Positions 43,794 to 53,068 of a stretch of 64,000 nucleotides of DNA are shown here, piece by piece. The first letter of the stretch is position 1. The number at the start of each line of letters is the position of its first letter. The translations under genes and the position numbers were made by a program. The notes beneath the pieces are model-generated. The model did not search any database, was not told the origin of the DNA, and saw only the letters and a program-made list of their open reading frames with translations. The stretch lies in contig NZ_CP060723.1 in the NCBI RefSeq assembly GCF_014395225.1, forward strand, positions 2,852,001-2,916,000. The letters are read 5' to 3'. The stretch is from Pedobacter roseus (GTDB lineage Bacteria; Bacteroidota; Bacteroidia; Sphingobacteriales; Sphingobacteriaceae).

Positions 43794-44480
43794 CTATTCT
43801 CCATTTGCATCGCCACTTAACACACTGCTCATGTAATCGAAAAATGGACGCATATCTTTAAAAGCCTGCCCCATTTGCTGGACGAAATTATCGCTTAATA
43901 CTGTTTCGTCATCAAATTTCTTCACCAATAAAAATTGTTTAAAACGTAAAAGATCGATATCGGGATGATCGGCCTCGAAGCCTTTGGGTGTGGTTTTAAG
44001 TTGTTCTCCTGCTAAGCTGCCAAAGGAAGATATAAAAATTTTATCGTTCATGATATCGCGCAGGGGCTGTGCATCAAAGGCAATATCATCTCTGATGAGT
44101 TTCAGGTCGGCTGGCGAAGGTCCCCAGAATCCGCCGCCTACAAATGTATTTCCTTTCTCGATGTGGAAATAATAACCACCACGCCTGCTTTTGCCCGCGC
44201 GTTTGAAACTACCGCTCCAATGGGTTTTATAGGGAGTTTTATCGGTTGAAAAGCGGGTATCGCGGTAAATGCGGTAGAGGCTTTTTTTACCGGATAGGGT
44301 TTCGATTACATCATGAAGATTTAATTCGGTTAGTAAAGCGGAAGCAAAGTTTTCGATATTAGCCTGTTCAGCAAGAAATTCGGTTTTTCGTTCGTTAAAC
44401 CATTCGCGGTTATTGTTCTTTTTTAATTGTACTAGAAAATCGATATTGGAACGTTGTATTTTTATAGGTGTAGCTGGCAT
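43794..44480 (-). CDS. DUF2461 family protein
   Basis: 228 residues. FLVQLKKNNNREWFNERKTEFLAEQANIENFASALLTELN, LYRIYRDTRFSTDKTPYKTHWSGSF, GYYFHIEKGNTFVGGGFWGPSPADLKLIRDDI and FKQFLLVKKFDDETVLSDNFV match DUF2461 (TIGR02453). The family is widespread and cytoplasmic with unknown function. It is a lone gene converging on the SDR gene, and nothing around it suggests a role. Confidence 0.93.
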   Translation of the reverse strand: MPATPIKIQRSNIDFLVQLKKNNNREWFNERKTEFLAEQANIENFASALLTELNLHDVIETLSGKKSLYRIYRDTRFSTDKTPYKTHWSGSFKRAGKSRRGGYYFHIEKGNTFVGGGFWGPSPADLKLIRDDIAFDAQPLRDIMNDKIFISSFGSLAGEQLKTTPKGFEADHPDIDLLRFKQFLLVKKFDDETVLSDNFVQQMGQAFKDMRPFFDYMSSVLSGDANGE

Positions 44481-44934
44481 GTAATGGTGTTATTTATTTT
44501 TCAAATATAACGGGAGGATGAAGGATATTTTCCATGTCAGCGTAATAAAGCTAAGTATTTTTTTTACCATATAAGGGATATAAGGCTTAACGGTTTTCAT
44601 TTCCATCATCCATATTCCATTTCCCGTCTCACATCTTACATCATTTTTCACCACCTAAGCCACCTAAAAGCACCTGAGTTTACATCACTTCCAACATTGC
44701 AACTTTCCAACCTTCAACAATCAAGCGCCAATTTGCTTCCATCATCCATTTTACATCTCACATTTTACATCACTTCCAACATTGCAACTTTCCAACCTTG
44801 CAACAATAAGCACAATTTAGCTTCCATCATCCATTTTACATCTCAAATTTTACATAACTTCCAACCTTTCAGCAATCAAACAATCTAATCTTCATCATTT
44901 CCTCTTACACGCATCTTTTTGTAAATTTGCAGCA
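44481..44934. repeat. Low-complexity 'CATTTTACATC' phrase repeats
   Basis: From 44598 to 44905 the sequence is built from variants of ttccatcatccattttacatctcacattttacatcacttccaac, with three near-complete units (about 44638-44700, 44735-44800, 44822-44890). The same words appear at 47099-47135 and 62460-62490. A 63-codon open frame here is only the absence of stops in this composition. The end carries the promoter of the methionine aminopeptidase gene. Confidence 0.75.
44922..44929 (+). promoter_or_regulatory. -7 promoter box giving a probable leaderless mRNA
   Basis: TAAATTTG matches TAnnTTTG exactly and ends 5 bases before the ATG of the methionine aminopeptidase gene at 44935. Transcription would start at or within a base or two of the start codon, so the mRNA is probably leaderless. 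Confidence 0.65.
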
Positions 44935-45738
44935 ATGATTTTATACAAAAGCAATGAAGAAGTAGAGTTGATGCAGATCAGCGCACTACTGGTAAGCGAT
45001 ACACTGGCAGAGGTTGCCAAAATAATCAAACCGGGAATTACTACACTACAGATTGATAAACTGGCCAATGAGTTTATACTCGATAATGGTGCTGTTCCAT
45101 CTTTTTATAATTATAATGGCTTTCCTTTTCATATCATTACTTCGGTAAATGACGTGGTGGTACACGGTTTTCCGAGCGATTATGAACTGGTAGATGGCGA
45201 TATCATTTCCGTAGACGTGGGTACCATTAAAAACGGATTCCACGGCGACCATGCATATACTTTTATCATCGGTGAAGTATCACAAGAAATATTAAATCTT
45301 GTTAAAACCACAAAAGAGTCACTTTTTGTAGGGATTAAGGAAGCGGTAGTAGGTAAACGTTTAGGCGATATCGGTTATGCCATTCAAAACTATAATGAAA
45401 AACAAGGTTATGGTGTGGTGAGAGATCTTGTTGGCCATGGTTTGGGAAGAGACATGCACGAAGATCCGCAAGTGCCTAACTATGGCCGTAAAGGCACGGG
45501 TATGTTATTGAGAGAAAATCTGGTAATGGCTATCGAACCGATGATTAATATGGGTAAAAAAGAAGTGTTCCTGGATGATGATGGCTGGACAATCAGAACT
45601 GCAGATGGCAGTCCTTCAGTGCATTTCGAGCATGATGTATGTGTTAAAAAGGGCGAGGCATTAATTCTTTCTAACTACGCGCCAATAGAGGAAGCGGAGA
45701 AGAAGAATATTAACCTGAATACTTCATATTACGCGTAA
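44935..45738 (+). CDS. map: Type I methionine aminopeptidase
   Basis: 267 residues. It removes the initiator Met from new proteins. The five metal ligands of the pita-bread fold are visible: Asp in ISVDVGT, Asp in GFHGDHAYTF, His in DLVGHGLGRDMHEDP, Glu in VMAIEPM and Glu in VHFEHDVCV; the substrate-side His is in VNDVVVHGFP. Length and order are those of the short bacterial type without N-terminal extension. It stands alone after a repeat-rich region, with its -7 box only 5 bases ahead of the ATG, and ends at a long hairpin. Confidence 0.96.
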   Translation: MILYKSNEEVELMQISALLVSDTLAEVAKIIKPGITTLQIDKLANEFILDNGAVPSFYNYNGFPFHIITSVNDVVVHGFPSDYELVDGDIISVDVGTIKNGFHGDHAYTFIIGEVSQEILNLVKTTKESLFVGIKEAVVGKRLGDIGYAIQNYNEKQGYGVVRDLVGHGLGRDMHEDPQVPNYGRKGTGMLLRENLVMAIEPMINMGKKEVFLDDDGWTIRTADGSPSVHFEHDVCVKKGEALILSNYAPIEEAEKKNINLNTSYYA

Positions 45739-45783
45739 TAACATAGAGGAAAGTGCAGAGGGCATAACATTATGTTCAAGTAG

Positions 45784-45824
45784 TTGATGGTTTATAGATG
45801 ATGATGTAATCTATAAACCATCAA
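45784..45824. terminator. Perfect 16-bp hairpin between convergent genes, no U-tract
   Basis: TTGATGGTTTATAGAT (45784-45799), loop GATGATGTA, ATCTATAAACCATCAA (45809-45824). It lies between the converging map and lactate dehydrogenase genes, the place of a shared terminator, but no T-run follows on either strand. It resembles the hairpin at 33799-33833 in its AT-rich, fully paired design. Confidence 0.6.
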
Positions 45825-45854
45825 TCAAGGCGCCATACGCCCAACGCCACCCGC

Positions 45855-46852
45855 TTATACCAATACTGCAGCCTTCTCTGCCCCATCACCTGCTAACAAA
45901 GCTTTAACCGTCCCCAGGGTTGATTCAGCGATTTCAGTTAATGCTTCCTGAGTAAAAAAGGCCTGATGTCCCGTAACTAATACGTTCGGGAAACTGATCA
46001 ACCGCTGAATATCGTCATCCCCGATAATACTGGTAGAAAGGTCTTTAAAAAACAGTTTTTCTTCCTGCTCATATACATCAATGCCCAATGCCGCAACCTG
46101 CCCCGTTTTTAGTGCATCAATTACTTCGCGTGTGTGGATCAATCCCCACGACTCGTATTGATTAATGTAACTCCCTTTTTCATCGAAGATAAACTGGCAG
46201 CCCCGACCAAGTAATGGTTCTCTGGTGTAAGCGGACAGTGCAGTGAAATGATATCTGCATCTTTAATTACTTCATGAAAAGGAAGGTATTTTACCCCTGC
46301 ATTTTGTAATTGTTCATTCTCGAAAGGATCGTAAGCCAGTACCTGACAACCAAAGCCCAGCATGATTTTACAAAAAGCTGCCCCAATTTTACCGGTGCCG
46401 ATTACCCCTACTGTTTTACCAAAAAGATTGAAGCCCATTAAGCCGGAAAGCGAAAAATTCTGCTCGCGTACCCGGTTATAAGCTTTATGTGTTTTACGGT
46501 TTAGCGTAAGCAACATTGCCGCAGCATGTTCAGCAACGGCCTGTGGCGAATAAGCCGGAACACGGCAAACGCGGATATTGTACCGCTTTGCGGCTTCCAG
46601 ATCTACGTTATTGAAACCTGCACAACGCAGTGCAATAATCTTTACTCCTTTTTGCGCCAGTACGGCAATCACCTCAGCAGTTAATTTATCGTTTACAAAT
46701 ACACAAACAGCATCTGTGCCCGGTTGTATGGCATCGGCAATGTGAGGGCCTAAATGGGTTTCCCAAAATTCCAGTTCAAAATCATAACGTTTATTACAAT
46801 CCTCAAAAAATTGCCTGTCGTAGGGCTTGGCAGAAAAAAATACAATCTTCAT
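45855..46852 (-). pseudogene. ldhA: D-lactate dehydrogenase (2-hydroxyacid dehydrogenase), split by a -1 frameshift
   Basis: Two frames together give one complete enzyme of about 332 residues. The first (46852-46139) has CAGFNNVDL with the catalytic Arg just before it, GKTVGVIGTGKIG for NAD and ends LINTSRGD-stop. The second frame (to 45855) continues in register with the family: LIHTREVIDALKTGQVAALGIDVYEQEE (catalytic Glu) and NVLVTGHQAFFT (catalytic His). The family reads SRGGLID at this point; the present sequence has four G (CCCC at 46144-46147 on the plus strand) where five would restore the frame. It reduces pyruvate to D-lactate. A real mutation or a base-calling error are both possible; everything else in the gene is intact. 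Confidence 0.85.
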
Positions 46853-47203
46853 TATGGTAAAAATACGATTAGTTTGTTAGTTAAACCGGTTAATCGGTTA
46901 ATTGTTGAAATCGGTTAACTGACTTTCAACTCCACACTGGTTCATTGTTAATTGACTTTGGACTCCAGACTCTGGACTATGGACTGGTTAATCGGTTAAC
47001 TAACTCTCAACTCCAAATTCCAAACTGGTTCAATGTTAATTGACTTTGGACTCCAGACTTAGCACTATGGACTTCAAACTCCCGGCTCCCCATAAGCCAT
47101 CTTCCATTACATATCTTACACCATACTTCATTGGTAACATGTTGATTACGCTCCATGCGATTAGCTAACTGCTCCGTATTTTTATGGCACACACAAATAA
47201 TTC
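46853..47203. repeat. Low-complexity phrase repeats before the barrel-protein gene
   Basis: 46870-47080 holds alternating ggttaatcggttaac and gactttggactccagactctggactatggac words, the inverse orientation of those at 42310-42460, with one near-duplicate of about 100 bases (46930-46980 against 47030-47075). 47099-47135 has the cattacatatcttacacc type. An open frame at 47007-47192 is an artefact of this composition. I see no clear promoter for the next gene. Confidence 0.65.
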
Positions 47204-49846
47204 ATGAGGGTATTTACTAAATCGTTTTGCTTACTCCTGCTCTTAGCGGGTATTTTTATAAACAGTTACGCACAGAATTATACTGTAAAAGGTATTGTTC
47301 TGGATGCTGCAGGCTTGCCGCTGCCTGGTGCGGTGGTGCGGATAAAATCAGGCAACGATAGTGTTGGGACTTCAGCCAATCCAGATGGCACCTTTATTTT
47401 GAGTAAAATCAGGTCTAAGCAATTTACCCTTTCTGCTGCATTTATCGGCTACGATACTTTTATTAAACAATACCTTATCGAAAAAGGTGCACTACTGAAT
47501 ATTACCGACATTAAACTTAAGCCTTCTTCCAATACGCTCGATGGTGTGGTAATTTCAGGTGTTCCACCAGTAAAAGTAACAGAAGATACGGTGAGTTTTA
47601 ACGCAAAGGCTTTTCCTGTAAGAGATGGTGATGCGGTAGATGAAGTGCTGAAAAAACTACCGGGCATCAAGGTAGATAAAGATGGTAATGTAACCAGTCA
47701 GGGCGCACCTGTAACCAAAATACGTGTAAATGGAAAGGATTTTTTTGGAACTGATGTAGCAACAGCAATTAAAAACCTGCCTGCCGATATCATCAAAAAC
47801 CTACAGTTCATCGACGATTATGGCGATCAGGCAAAACTCACCGGTATTAAAACCGGAGAACCGGAAAAGGTACTGAACCTGACCATTGAAGAAGATAAAA
47901 AGAAAGGATATTTTGCCCGTGCATCAGCAGGGGTTGGCAATTCAGACCGTTACAACACCAGCATTAGGGGAAACAGCATGAAAGGCGAACGGCAATTTTC
48001 TTTTGACGGCACATCGGCCAATGCCAATATGCGTGGCGGCGGTGGCGACGGCATCAATACCAGAAATGCCTTAGGTTTGAACTACAAAAATGAGTTCAGC
48101 ACTAAACTCTCAGCTGATGCGGCCTACAATTTTAACAACAATAAAAACAATACCATCAGCTCTACCTATACACAGAGTGTTTTACAGGATGCAGGTCAAA
48201 ATCCCATAAACCGGCTAGAAAATGCCAACAGCAATAGCAGAAGTAATAATAATAACCATTGGTTTGGAGGCAACCTGGAATACAAAATTGATACGATGAA
48301 CTACCTGAAGATTTCGCCGAATTTCTCTTACAGCAACAATAGCGGAAACAGTGCGGGGGGCTCGGAGATCACTCAGGATACGCTTGCTACCAACAGGCAG
48401 AGTACAAACTTTAATACATCTAAAAATATCAATGCACGGACTAATTTCTTTTTTAATCATAAATTTGAGAAAAAGGGCCGTAATATTACTTCATGGGGAA
48501 GCATCAACTATTCAAACGGGGAAAATTATAAGGATGTATATAACAAGTACATCAATACGCACAATAATGCGGCAGATTCGGTTTTACAAAACCAGCTGAA
48601 CAACCAGGATAGCCGAAATTTCGGATTAAATGCAGGTGTTTCGTACATGGAACCGATCTGGAAAAAGACTTTTCTGGAGGTAAACTATAACTGGAACCGT
48701 TCATCAACAAACAATTCGCGTGATGCTTATGATGTGGCAGGTGGCAATCAGGTATTTAATCCCAACCTGAGTAATGTTTACGATTATCAGTTTATTACTA
48801 ATAAAGTCGGCTTAAATTACCGTTACATTGGCGAGAAACTCAACTATACCCTCGGCCTTAATGTACAACCGGCCATATTACGTGGAGAAAACCTGAGTAA
48901 CAACATCCAAACGGTTAACCGTACTTTTAACTTTATTCCTTCGGGCCGTTTCTCATATAAATTTTCTAACCAGGAATCATTCGACATCAATTATTGGGGA
49001 CGGAACAACCAACCTGGCTTTTTACAGTTGCAGCCGATATCAGATAATTCGAACCTGCAGAATGTAGTTACTGGAAACCCAAACCTGAAGCCCGAATTTA
49101 TCCAAAGTCTTAATGCGCATTACAAACAGGCCGATTGGAACGCAGGGAAAGTCATCCAGGCGAATTTTAAATATGAGCGTACAAACGACAGGATTGTAAC
49201 CACAAAACAGCGTGTGCCCGGAACGGTTAACCAGCTTACCAGCTACATTAATGCGGATGGTTATTACACCCTTCAGGGCGATTATAACATTAGCAAACCG
49301 CTTTCTGCAGAGCGGAAATTCACCATTGGCTATTCGGGTTCCGGACAGCTGAACAATAACATTACTTTTACAGATGACAGCCGGATTGAAGCGCAAAACT
49401 TATCGTGGCGCCAGGAACTGGAGTTTCGGGTAGATTTAAAAGATATTGTCAATTTTCAGGTAGAAACCTCTTACTCACAAAACCTCACCAATTACTCGAG
49501 CGATAGTTTTGCAGACCGCCAATCGAACCGCTTTGAGTGTGGCATAGAAGGCCGTAACTACTTTTTCAAAGACCTTACTTTAGGTTATGATTTTACCAAA
49601 CAGGTTAACTCCGGTTTCGATAATGGTGCAGTACGCAATCCAACATTGCTGCGTTTATCCATGGAATATAAGTTTATGAAGAACGATATGGCTGCTATCC
49701 GTGTTGAAGGATTCGATCTTTTTGATCAGAATTCGGGTATCTCGAGGGATGTGTTCGACAATGTGATTGTGGACAGGCAGGTAAACCGTTTAGGGCGATA
49801 TTTTATGCTTTCGCTGATTTATCGTGTGCGTAAGTTTGGAGGATAA
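47204..49846 (+). CDS. TonB-dependent-receptor-like outer-membrane beta-barrel protein
   Basis: 880 residues. Signal peptide (LLLLAGIFINSYAQN), carboxypeptidase-D regulatory-like domain (YTVKGIVLDAAGLPLPGAVVRIKSG to IKLKPSSNTLDGVVI), a plug-like region (DGDAVDEVLKKLPGIKVDKDGNVTSQGAPVTKIRVNGKDFFGTDVATAIKNLPADIIKNLQFIDDYGDQAKLTGI) and an Asn-rich barrel of the outer-membrane beta-barrel family 3 type ending RYFMLSLIYRVRKFGG. It differs from SusC proteins and has no SusD partner. Similar proteins are numerous in Bacteroidota, cargo unknown. It is a lone gene. Confidence 0.9.
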   Translation: MRVFTKSFCLLLLLAGIFINSYAQNYTVKGIVLDAAGLPLPGAVVRIKSGNDSVGTSANPDGTFILSKIRSKQFTLSAAFIGYDTFIKQYLIEKGALLNITDIKLKPSSNTLDGVVISGVPPVKVTEDTVSFNAKAFPVRDGDAVDEVLKKLPGIKVDKDGNVTSQGAPVTKIRVNGKDFFGTDVATAIKNLPADIIKNLQFIDDYGDQAKLTGIKTGEPEKVLNLTIEEDKKKGYFARASAGVGNSDRYNTSIRGNSMKGERQFSFDGTSANANMRGGGGDGINTRNALGLNYKNEFSTKLSADAAYNFNNNKNNTISSTYTQSVLQDAGQNPINRLENANSNSRSNNNNHWFGGNLEYKIDTMNYLKISPNFSYSNNSGNSAGGSEITQDTLATNRQSTNFNTSKNINARTNFFFNHKFEKKGRNITSWGSINYSNGENYKDVYNKYINTHNNAADSVLQNQLNNQDSRNFGLNAGVSYMEPIWKKTFLEVNYNWNRSSTNNSRDAYDVAGGNQVFNPNLSNVYDYQFITNKVGLNYRYIGEKLNYTLGLNVQPAILRGENLSNNIQTVNRTFNFIPSGRFSYKFSNQESFDINYWGRNNQPGFLQLQPISDNSNLQNVVTGNPNLKPEFIQSLNAHYKQADWNAGKVIQANFKYERTNDRIVTTKQRVPGTVNQLTSYINADGYYTLQGDYNISKPLSAERKFTIGYSGSGQLNNNITFTDDSRIEAQNLSWRQELEFRVDLKDIVNFQVETSYSQNLTNYSSDSFADRQSNRFECGIEGRNYFFKDLTLGYDFTKQVNSGFDNGAVRNPTLLRLSMEYKFMKNDMAAIRVEGFDLFDQNSGISRDVFDNVIVDRQVNRLGRYFMLSLIYRVRKFGG

Positions 49847-50568
49847 GCTAGCTTTTATACCGCCGGGCACACAACAGAGCGCACCGAGAAAGGGAGTGTA
49901 AAGGCGAATTGTCATCATCTCAGATTTGGATAAAAGAATCCTAATTCCGGGAGCACGTGGGAATAACGATTCTCACAGATCTCTCCACTACGGTCGAGAC
50001 GGAACGAGGGATGACAAATTTGGCTGAAGAATTTAGAATAAAATTCTCCATGTTTTCTGTGAATCTGTGGCTAAAAACAAATGGAGAAATCTTTGAGCTA
50101 AATAAACTCATAGATCTCTCCACTACGGTCGAGATGACGGAACGAGCTAAAGAGATGACGGAACGAGCGATTACTATTTACAATTCCCCTTAATGTCCTT
50201 AACTTCTTAATGATAAAAAAACTACCGGATGCTTCTCCATTAAAATTTAACTCATAGATCTCTCCGCTACGGTCGAGATGACGGAACGAGGGATGACGAA
50301 TTTGGCTGAAGAATTAGAATAAAATTCTCCGTGTTTTCTGTGAATCTGTGGCTAAAAACAAATGGAGAAATCTTTGAGCTAAATAAACTCATAGATCTCT
50401 CCACTGCTGGAGAAATGACGGAACGAGCGATTGCACTCTGTATTTCTCTTAATGATTTTAATTCCTTTATGAAAAAAGATTCTTCATTGCATTCAGAATG
50501 ACAAAAAGGGATGAAGCGATTGATTAGCTCCTATCGCCAAACACTAACCGCTTCCCCATCTTCCATCC
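49847..50568. repeat. Convergent intergenic region with two imperfect 170-bp direct repeats
   Basis: About 49977-50148 and 50256-50430 are nearly the same: agatctctccactacggtcg, a gacggaacgagggatgac word, aaatttggctgaagaa, attctcc-tgttttctgtgaatctgtgg, aaatctttgagctaaataaa and again agatctctccact. The units differ by a few substitutions and small gaps. The core words belong to the dispersed GTCATTTCGA...TCGAGATGAC family. 50169-50220 (ttaatgtccttaacttcttaatg) is another low-complexity stretch, with relatives near 43684 and 50451. No gene is visible; frames at 49941-50193 are composition effects. Confidence 0.8.
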
Positions 50569-51294
50569 CTACTGGTTTCTTAAATAAATATTACCATAAG
50601 ATGAACTTAAATCATAACTCGGACCAACACCTGGCGCTGCCGTTAAAGAAGTAAAGAAATTTTCCTCTTTCATTTCTGTTGGTTTAAGCACCATATCGGT
50701 GTAAATCTTTCCATAACGGTTGGTGAGTTTAATTTTACCGATGGCACTTTGGTTAATACTCGCATCAATCCCACCATACCTTGCATCAACTTTTATAGGT
50801 CCCTTAAAATCCTTAATCTCCACAATACCATAAACAGAACTTACCTCGGTGCTGATCCCGGCCGGAAGTTTAATGTTGATCGTAATTTCAATATCCTTCG
50901 TTTGGTAGCTCGATATTTTGGCACCTCCTTTTTCTTTGATGTAAGCATCAAGATCAGCTTTCGAGTTTAAGCGTGTTTTAATGCCGTTCTCCTTTACATA
51001 ATAAGCATCAGGAATTCTATCCATATCGAGTTTATTTTTGATGGTAATCGTTCCATCAGCGCTACTTTCCTCGAGGGTAAAAGCCGAGTCGCTTTCACCA
51101 TCATTAATCTTTACCGTAGCTTCTATACCAATTTCATTTTTATCCCAGCTCGAAACATGTACAACCTTGGGATAATCAAAATGGAGTGCCACTACATCAC
51201 CCTTTTTCACGGGATAAGATTTATTGATTTTGGTTTGCGAAAGGGCAATACCCGGCACCATGGCCATAAAAAGCCAATATAATATTGTTTTCAT
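50569..51294 (-). CDS. Exported DUF4097-like beta-helix protein
   Basis: 241 residues with signal peptide (MKTILYWLFMAMVPGIALSQ). The body has repeated short strands, VSSVYGIVEIKDFKGPIKVDARYGGIDASI, KIKLTNRYGKIYTDM and YDLSSSYGNIYLRN, like DUF4097 putative adhesins. It is the last gene of the sigma-factor operon and a shorter relative of the gene 74 bases upstream. It is probably periplasmic or surface-exposed; its function is unknown. Confidence 0.78.
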   Translation of the reverse strand: MKTILYWLFMAMVPGIALSQTKINKSYPVKKGDVVALHFDYPKVVHVSSWDKNEIGIEATVKINDGESDSAFTLEESSADGTITIKNKLDMDRIPDAYYVKENGIKTRLNSKADLDAYIKEKGGAKISSYQTKDIEITINIKLPAGISTEVSSVYGIVEIKDFKGPIKVDARYGGIDASINQSAIGKIKLTNRYGKIYTDMVLKPTEMKEENFFTSLTAAPGVGPSYDLSSSYGNIYLRNQ

Positions 51295-51368
51295 AAAAAA
51301 ATGCTTTATTGCCTTTGCCTCAGATAAGCGGTTTTAGGCAGATGAAAAGAGAAACCTAAAGAGCGCTA

Positions 51369-52271
51369 TTATTTCTCTCTCAGGTATACATTTTTGTAAC
51401 GTGAGGTTAAGATCAGATCAGCACCACCACCATTAATCTTGCCCTTAATGTTTTCAGAACTACGGCTGCCTGTACTGTATCCAAAAACAGCTCCATCGCC
51501 ATTTACTGTAGTTAACGTACTTACTGACTGGCCTGTGCGTACCGAAGTTACCTGACCAACATTCTCGCTTCCACCTATCGAAGTAAAGCCACTGCGATCT
51601 GCTTTTTCAGTTTTATCGATTGCGATTTTTAAACCTTCCGCAGCGTAAAGCTTGCCATAACTGGTGCCCAGTTCTACGTTTGCTTTTGTATTGGCAGGAA
51701 GCGATACATCTACATAACCATATACTGAAACAATAGATACCGGACCTTTAATGGCTTCTGTAAAAATGGCATCTACCGAACCATAAAGTGTTTTAATATT
51801 CATCGGACCACTGTTATTTTCGAGTTTGATTTTGTTGTAGCTGGTAGAAACCTCTATTTCACTTTTCAGGTTTTTCAGGATGATTTCGTTCTGGTATACA
51901 TTGCTTTTGTTAGTAAAAACAATCTTGATATTCTGAGGCACTTTAATGGTTAATATGCCTTTGATCTCCCTGTTTACTACATTTACATTGATTTCGGCTC
52001 CTTTTTCAGAAACATCTATCCCCAAACCTGTATTATCGGTAAAACCCGATCCGCTGATGGCACGTAAGCCTTTTGCACGCTCATCTACCTCTTCCTTTTC
52101 TCCTTTAGGGATCGAAAATATAATTTCATTTCCGCTGTAACCTTCTACTATGGCGCCTGGGATATTCAGGTTGAGCTGCCCTGAATTTTTGTTTAATTTG
52201 TATTCTTTCTGTGCCGATGCGGATACAGCAATGGCAAGCAGAGAAAAAAGAACGATAAATTGCTTTTTCAT
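51369..52271 (-). CDS. Exported DUF4097-like putative adhesin
   Basis: 300 residues with signal peptide (FSLLAIAVSASAQKEY). Repeated beta-strand units (IKVPQNIKIVFTNKSNVYQNEIILKNLKSEIEVSTSYNKIKLENNSGPMNIKTLYGSVDAIF, GPVSIVSVYGYVDVSLP, ADLILTSRYKNVYLREK) fit the DUF4097 right-handed helix fold. The Gly/Ser/Thr-rich stretch at about 215-275 is likely flexible. It lies 23 bases after the HEAT-repeat gene in the operon of the ECF sigma factor, so it is probably a target or effector of that pathway. Confidence 0.8.
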   Translation of the reverse strand: MKKQFIVLFSLLAIAVSASAQKEYKLNKNSGQLNLNIPGAIVEGYSGNEIIFSIPKGEKEEVDERAKGLRAISGSGFTDNTGLGIDVSEKGAEINVNVVNREIKGILTIKVPQNIKIVFTNKSNVYQNEIILKNLKSEIEVSTSYNKIKLENNSGPMNIKTLYGSVDAIFTEAIKGPVSIVSVYGYVDVSLPANTKANVELGTSYGKLYAAEGLKIAIDKTEKADRSGFTSIGGSENVGQVTSVRTGQSVSTLTTVNGDGAVFGYSTGSRSSENIKGKINGGGADLILTSRYKNVYLREK

Positions 52272-52294
52272 AATTTTATTGTTGTTTTATTTTT

Positions 52295-53068
52295 TTATAA
52301 TTTGTCTTGATTTAATAAGGCACTATAGGCCTCATCACGTACTGCTGCAAATGTTTCAGGATTATTGGCCAGTGCATAAAGTTTTTCGCCAATTTCTGCA
52401 TTTTTCATTTTTCCTAAAAAGCTAACCAAACCGAGCTGCACCATTGGGTCGTCTTGCTTGTTCAACGAACTGATAAGCAACGAAGAGGCATATTTATCAG
52501 TGCTGTATTTTTGCAATACATTTAGCGCAGCCAAACGTACATTGGTGTTTCCATCATGATTAAGCGTTTTCGATAACATATCCAGCGTGCGGTTATTAAT
52601 TTTGTTGCTCTTTTCGATTTTTAATATCGCCAGCAACCTCACACTGGCCGAACTACTGTCCTTTAACTCCGCATACTCTCCACCCTGGCTGGTGTATTTT
52701 GGCTTTTCCTTTATGGTTTCAGGCTGATCTGATTTAACCTTTGCAGTTTGAACCGGAGTATTTTGCTCATTTAAAGCCTTATTTGTTTTTCCTTCAGGCC
52801 TGATTGGTAAAGTAGCAGTACTCCCTTTCGAGTATGAAGTTCTTTCTACTTGCGTTTGCGGGTAAAAAAAAAGCCATGCAGTAGCCGCTACCAGCACCAC
52901 CGATGCCGCAACCAGCCATTTGCTGTTAAATAACCTGACCGTTTTTGCCTTTGGCTGTTCAGGCTGAACCTGCATCCGCTTAAAGCGGTCCATATCAAAG
53001 GCCGGTGCTTCGAGATGATCGAATTCCTCCCGGTGCTGTTCCACAAAATCCTTTATCTGATCATTCAT
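52295..53068 (-). CDS. Membrane-anchored HEAT-repeat protein, putative anti-sigma factor
   Basis: 257 residues. The cytoplasmic N-terminus (1-50, with EEFDHLEAPAFDMDRFKRM) precedes one membrane segment (WLVAASVVLVAATAWLFFYP, about 51-70), a low-complexity periplasmic linker and a C-terminal part of HEAT-like helices (about 155-255: LLAILKIEKSNKINNRTLDMLSKTLNHDGNTNVRLAALNVLQKYS, PMVQLGLVSFLGKMK). The gene overlaps the sigma-factor gene by 8 bases, which is typical of sigma/anti-sigma pairs. Anti-sigma action is inferred from this arrangement; no zinc-binding anti-sigma motif is present. Confidence 0.75.
   Translation of the reverse strand: MNDQIKDFVEQHREEFDHLEAPAFDMDRFKRMQVQPEQPKAKTVRLFNSKWLVAASVVLVAATAWLFFYPQTQVERTSYSKGSTATLPIRPEGKTNKALNEQNTPVQTAKVKSDQPETIKEKPKYTSQGGEYAELKDSSSASVRLLAILKIEKSNKINNRTLDMLSKTLNHDGNTNVRLAALNVLQKYSTDKYASSLLISSLNKQDDPMVQLGLVSFLGKMKNAEIGEKLYALANNPETFAAVRDEAYSALLNQDKL

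Noticed and set aside
44697..44888. 63-codon frame of Ser/Asn/Gln/Leu-rich composition
   Set aside because: It is a translation of the low-complexity catccattttacatc repeats, which lack stops in this frame.
47007..47192. 61-codon frame upstream of the barrel-protein gene
   Set aside because: It consists of the TGGAGTC and cattacatatcttac repeat words and has no protein-like character.
49977..50430. CRISPR array
   Set aside because: There are only two long imperfect units, with no regular short repeats, no unique spacers of constant length and no cas genes.
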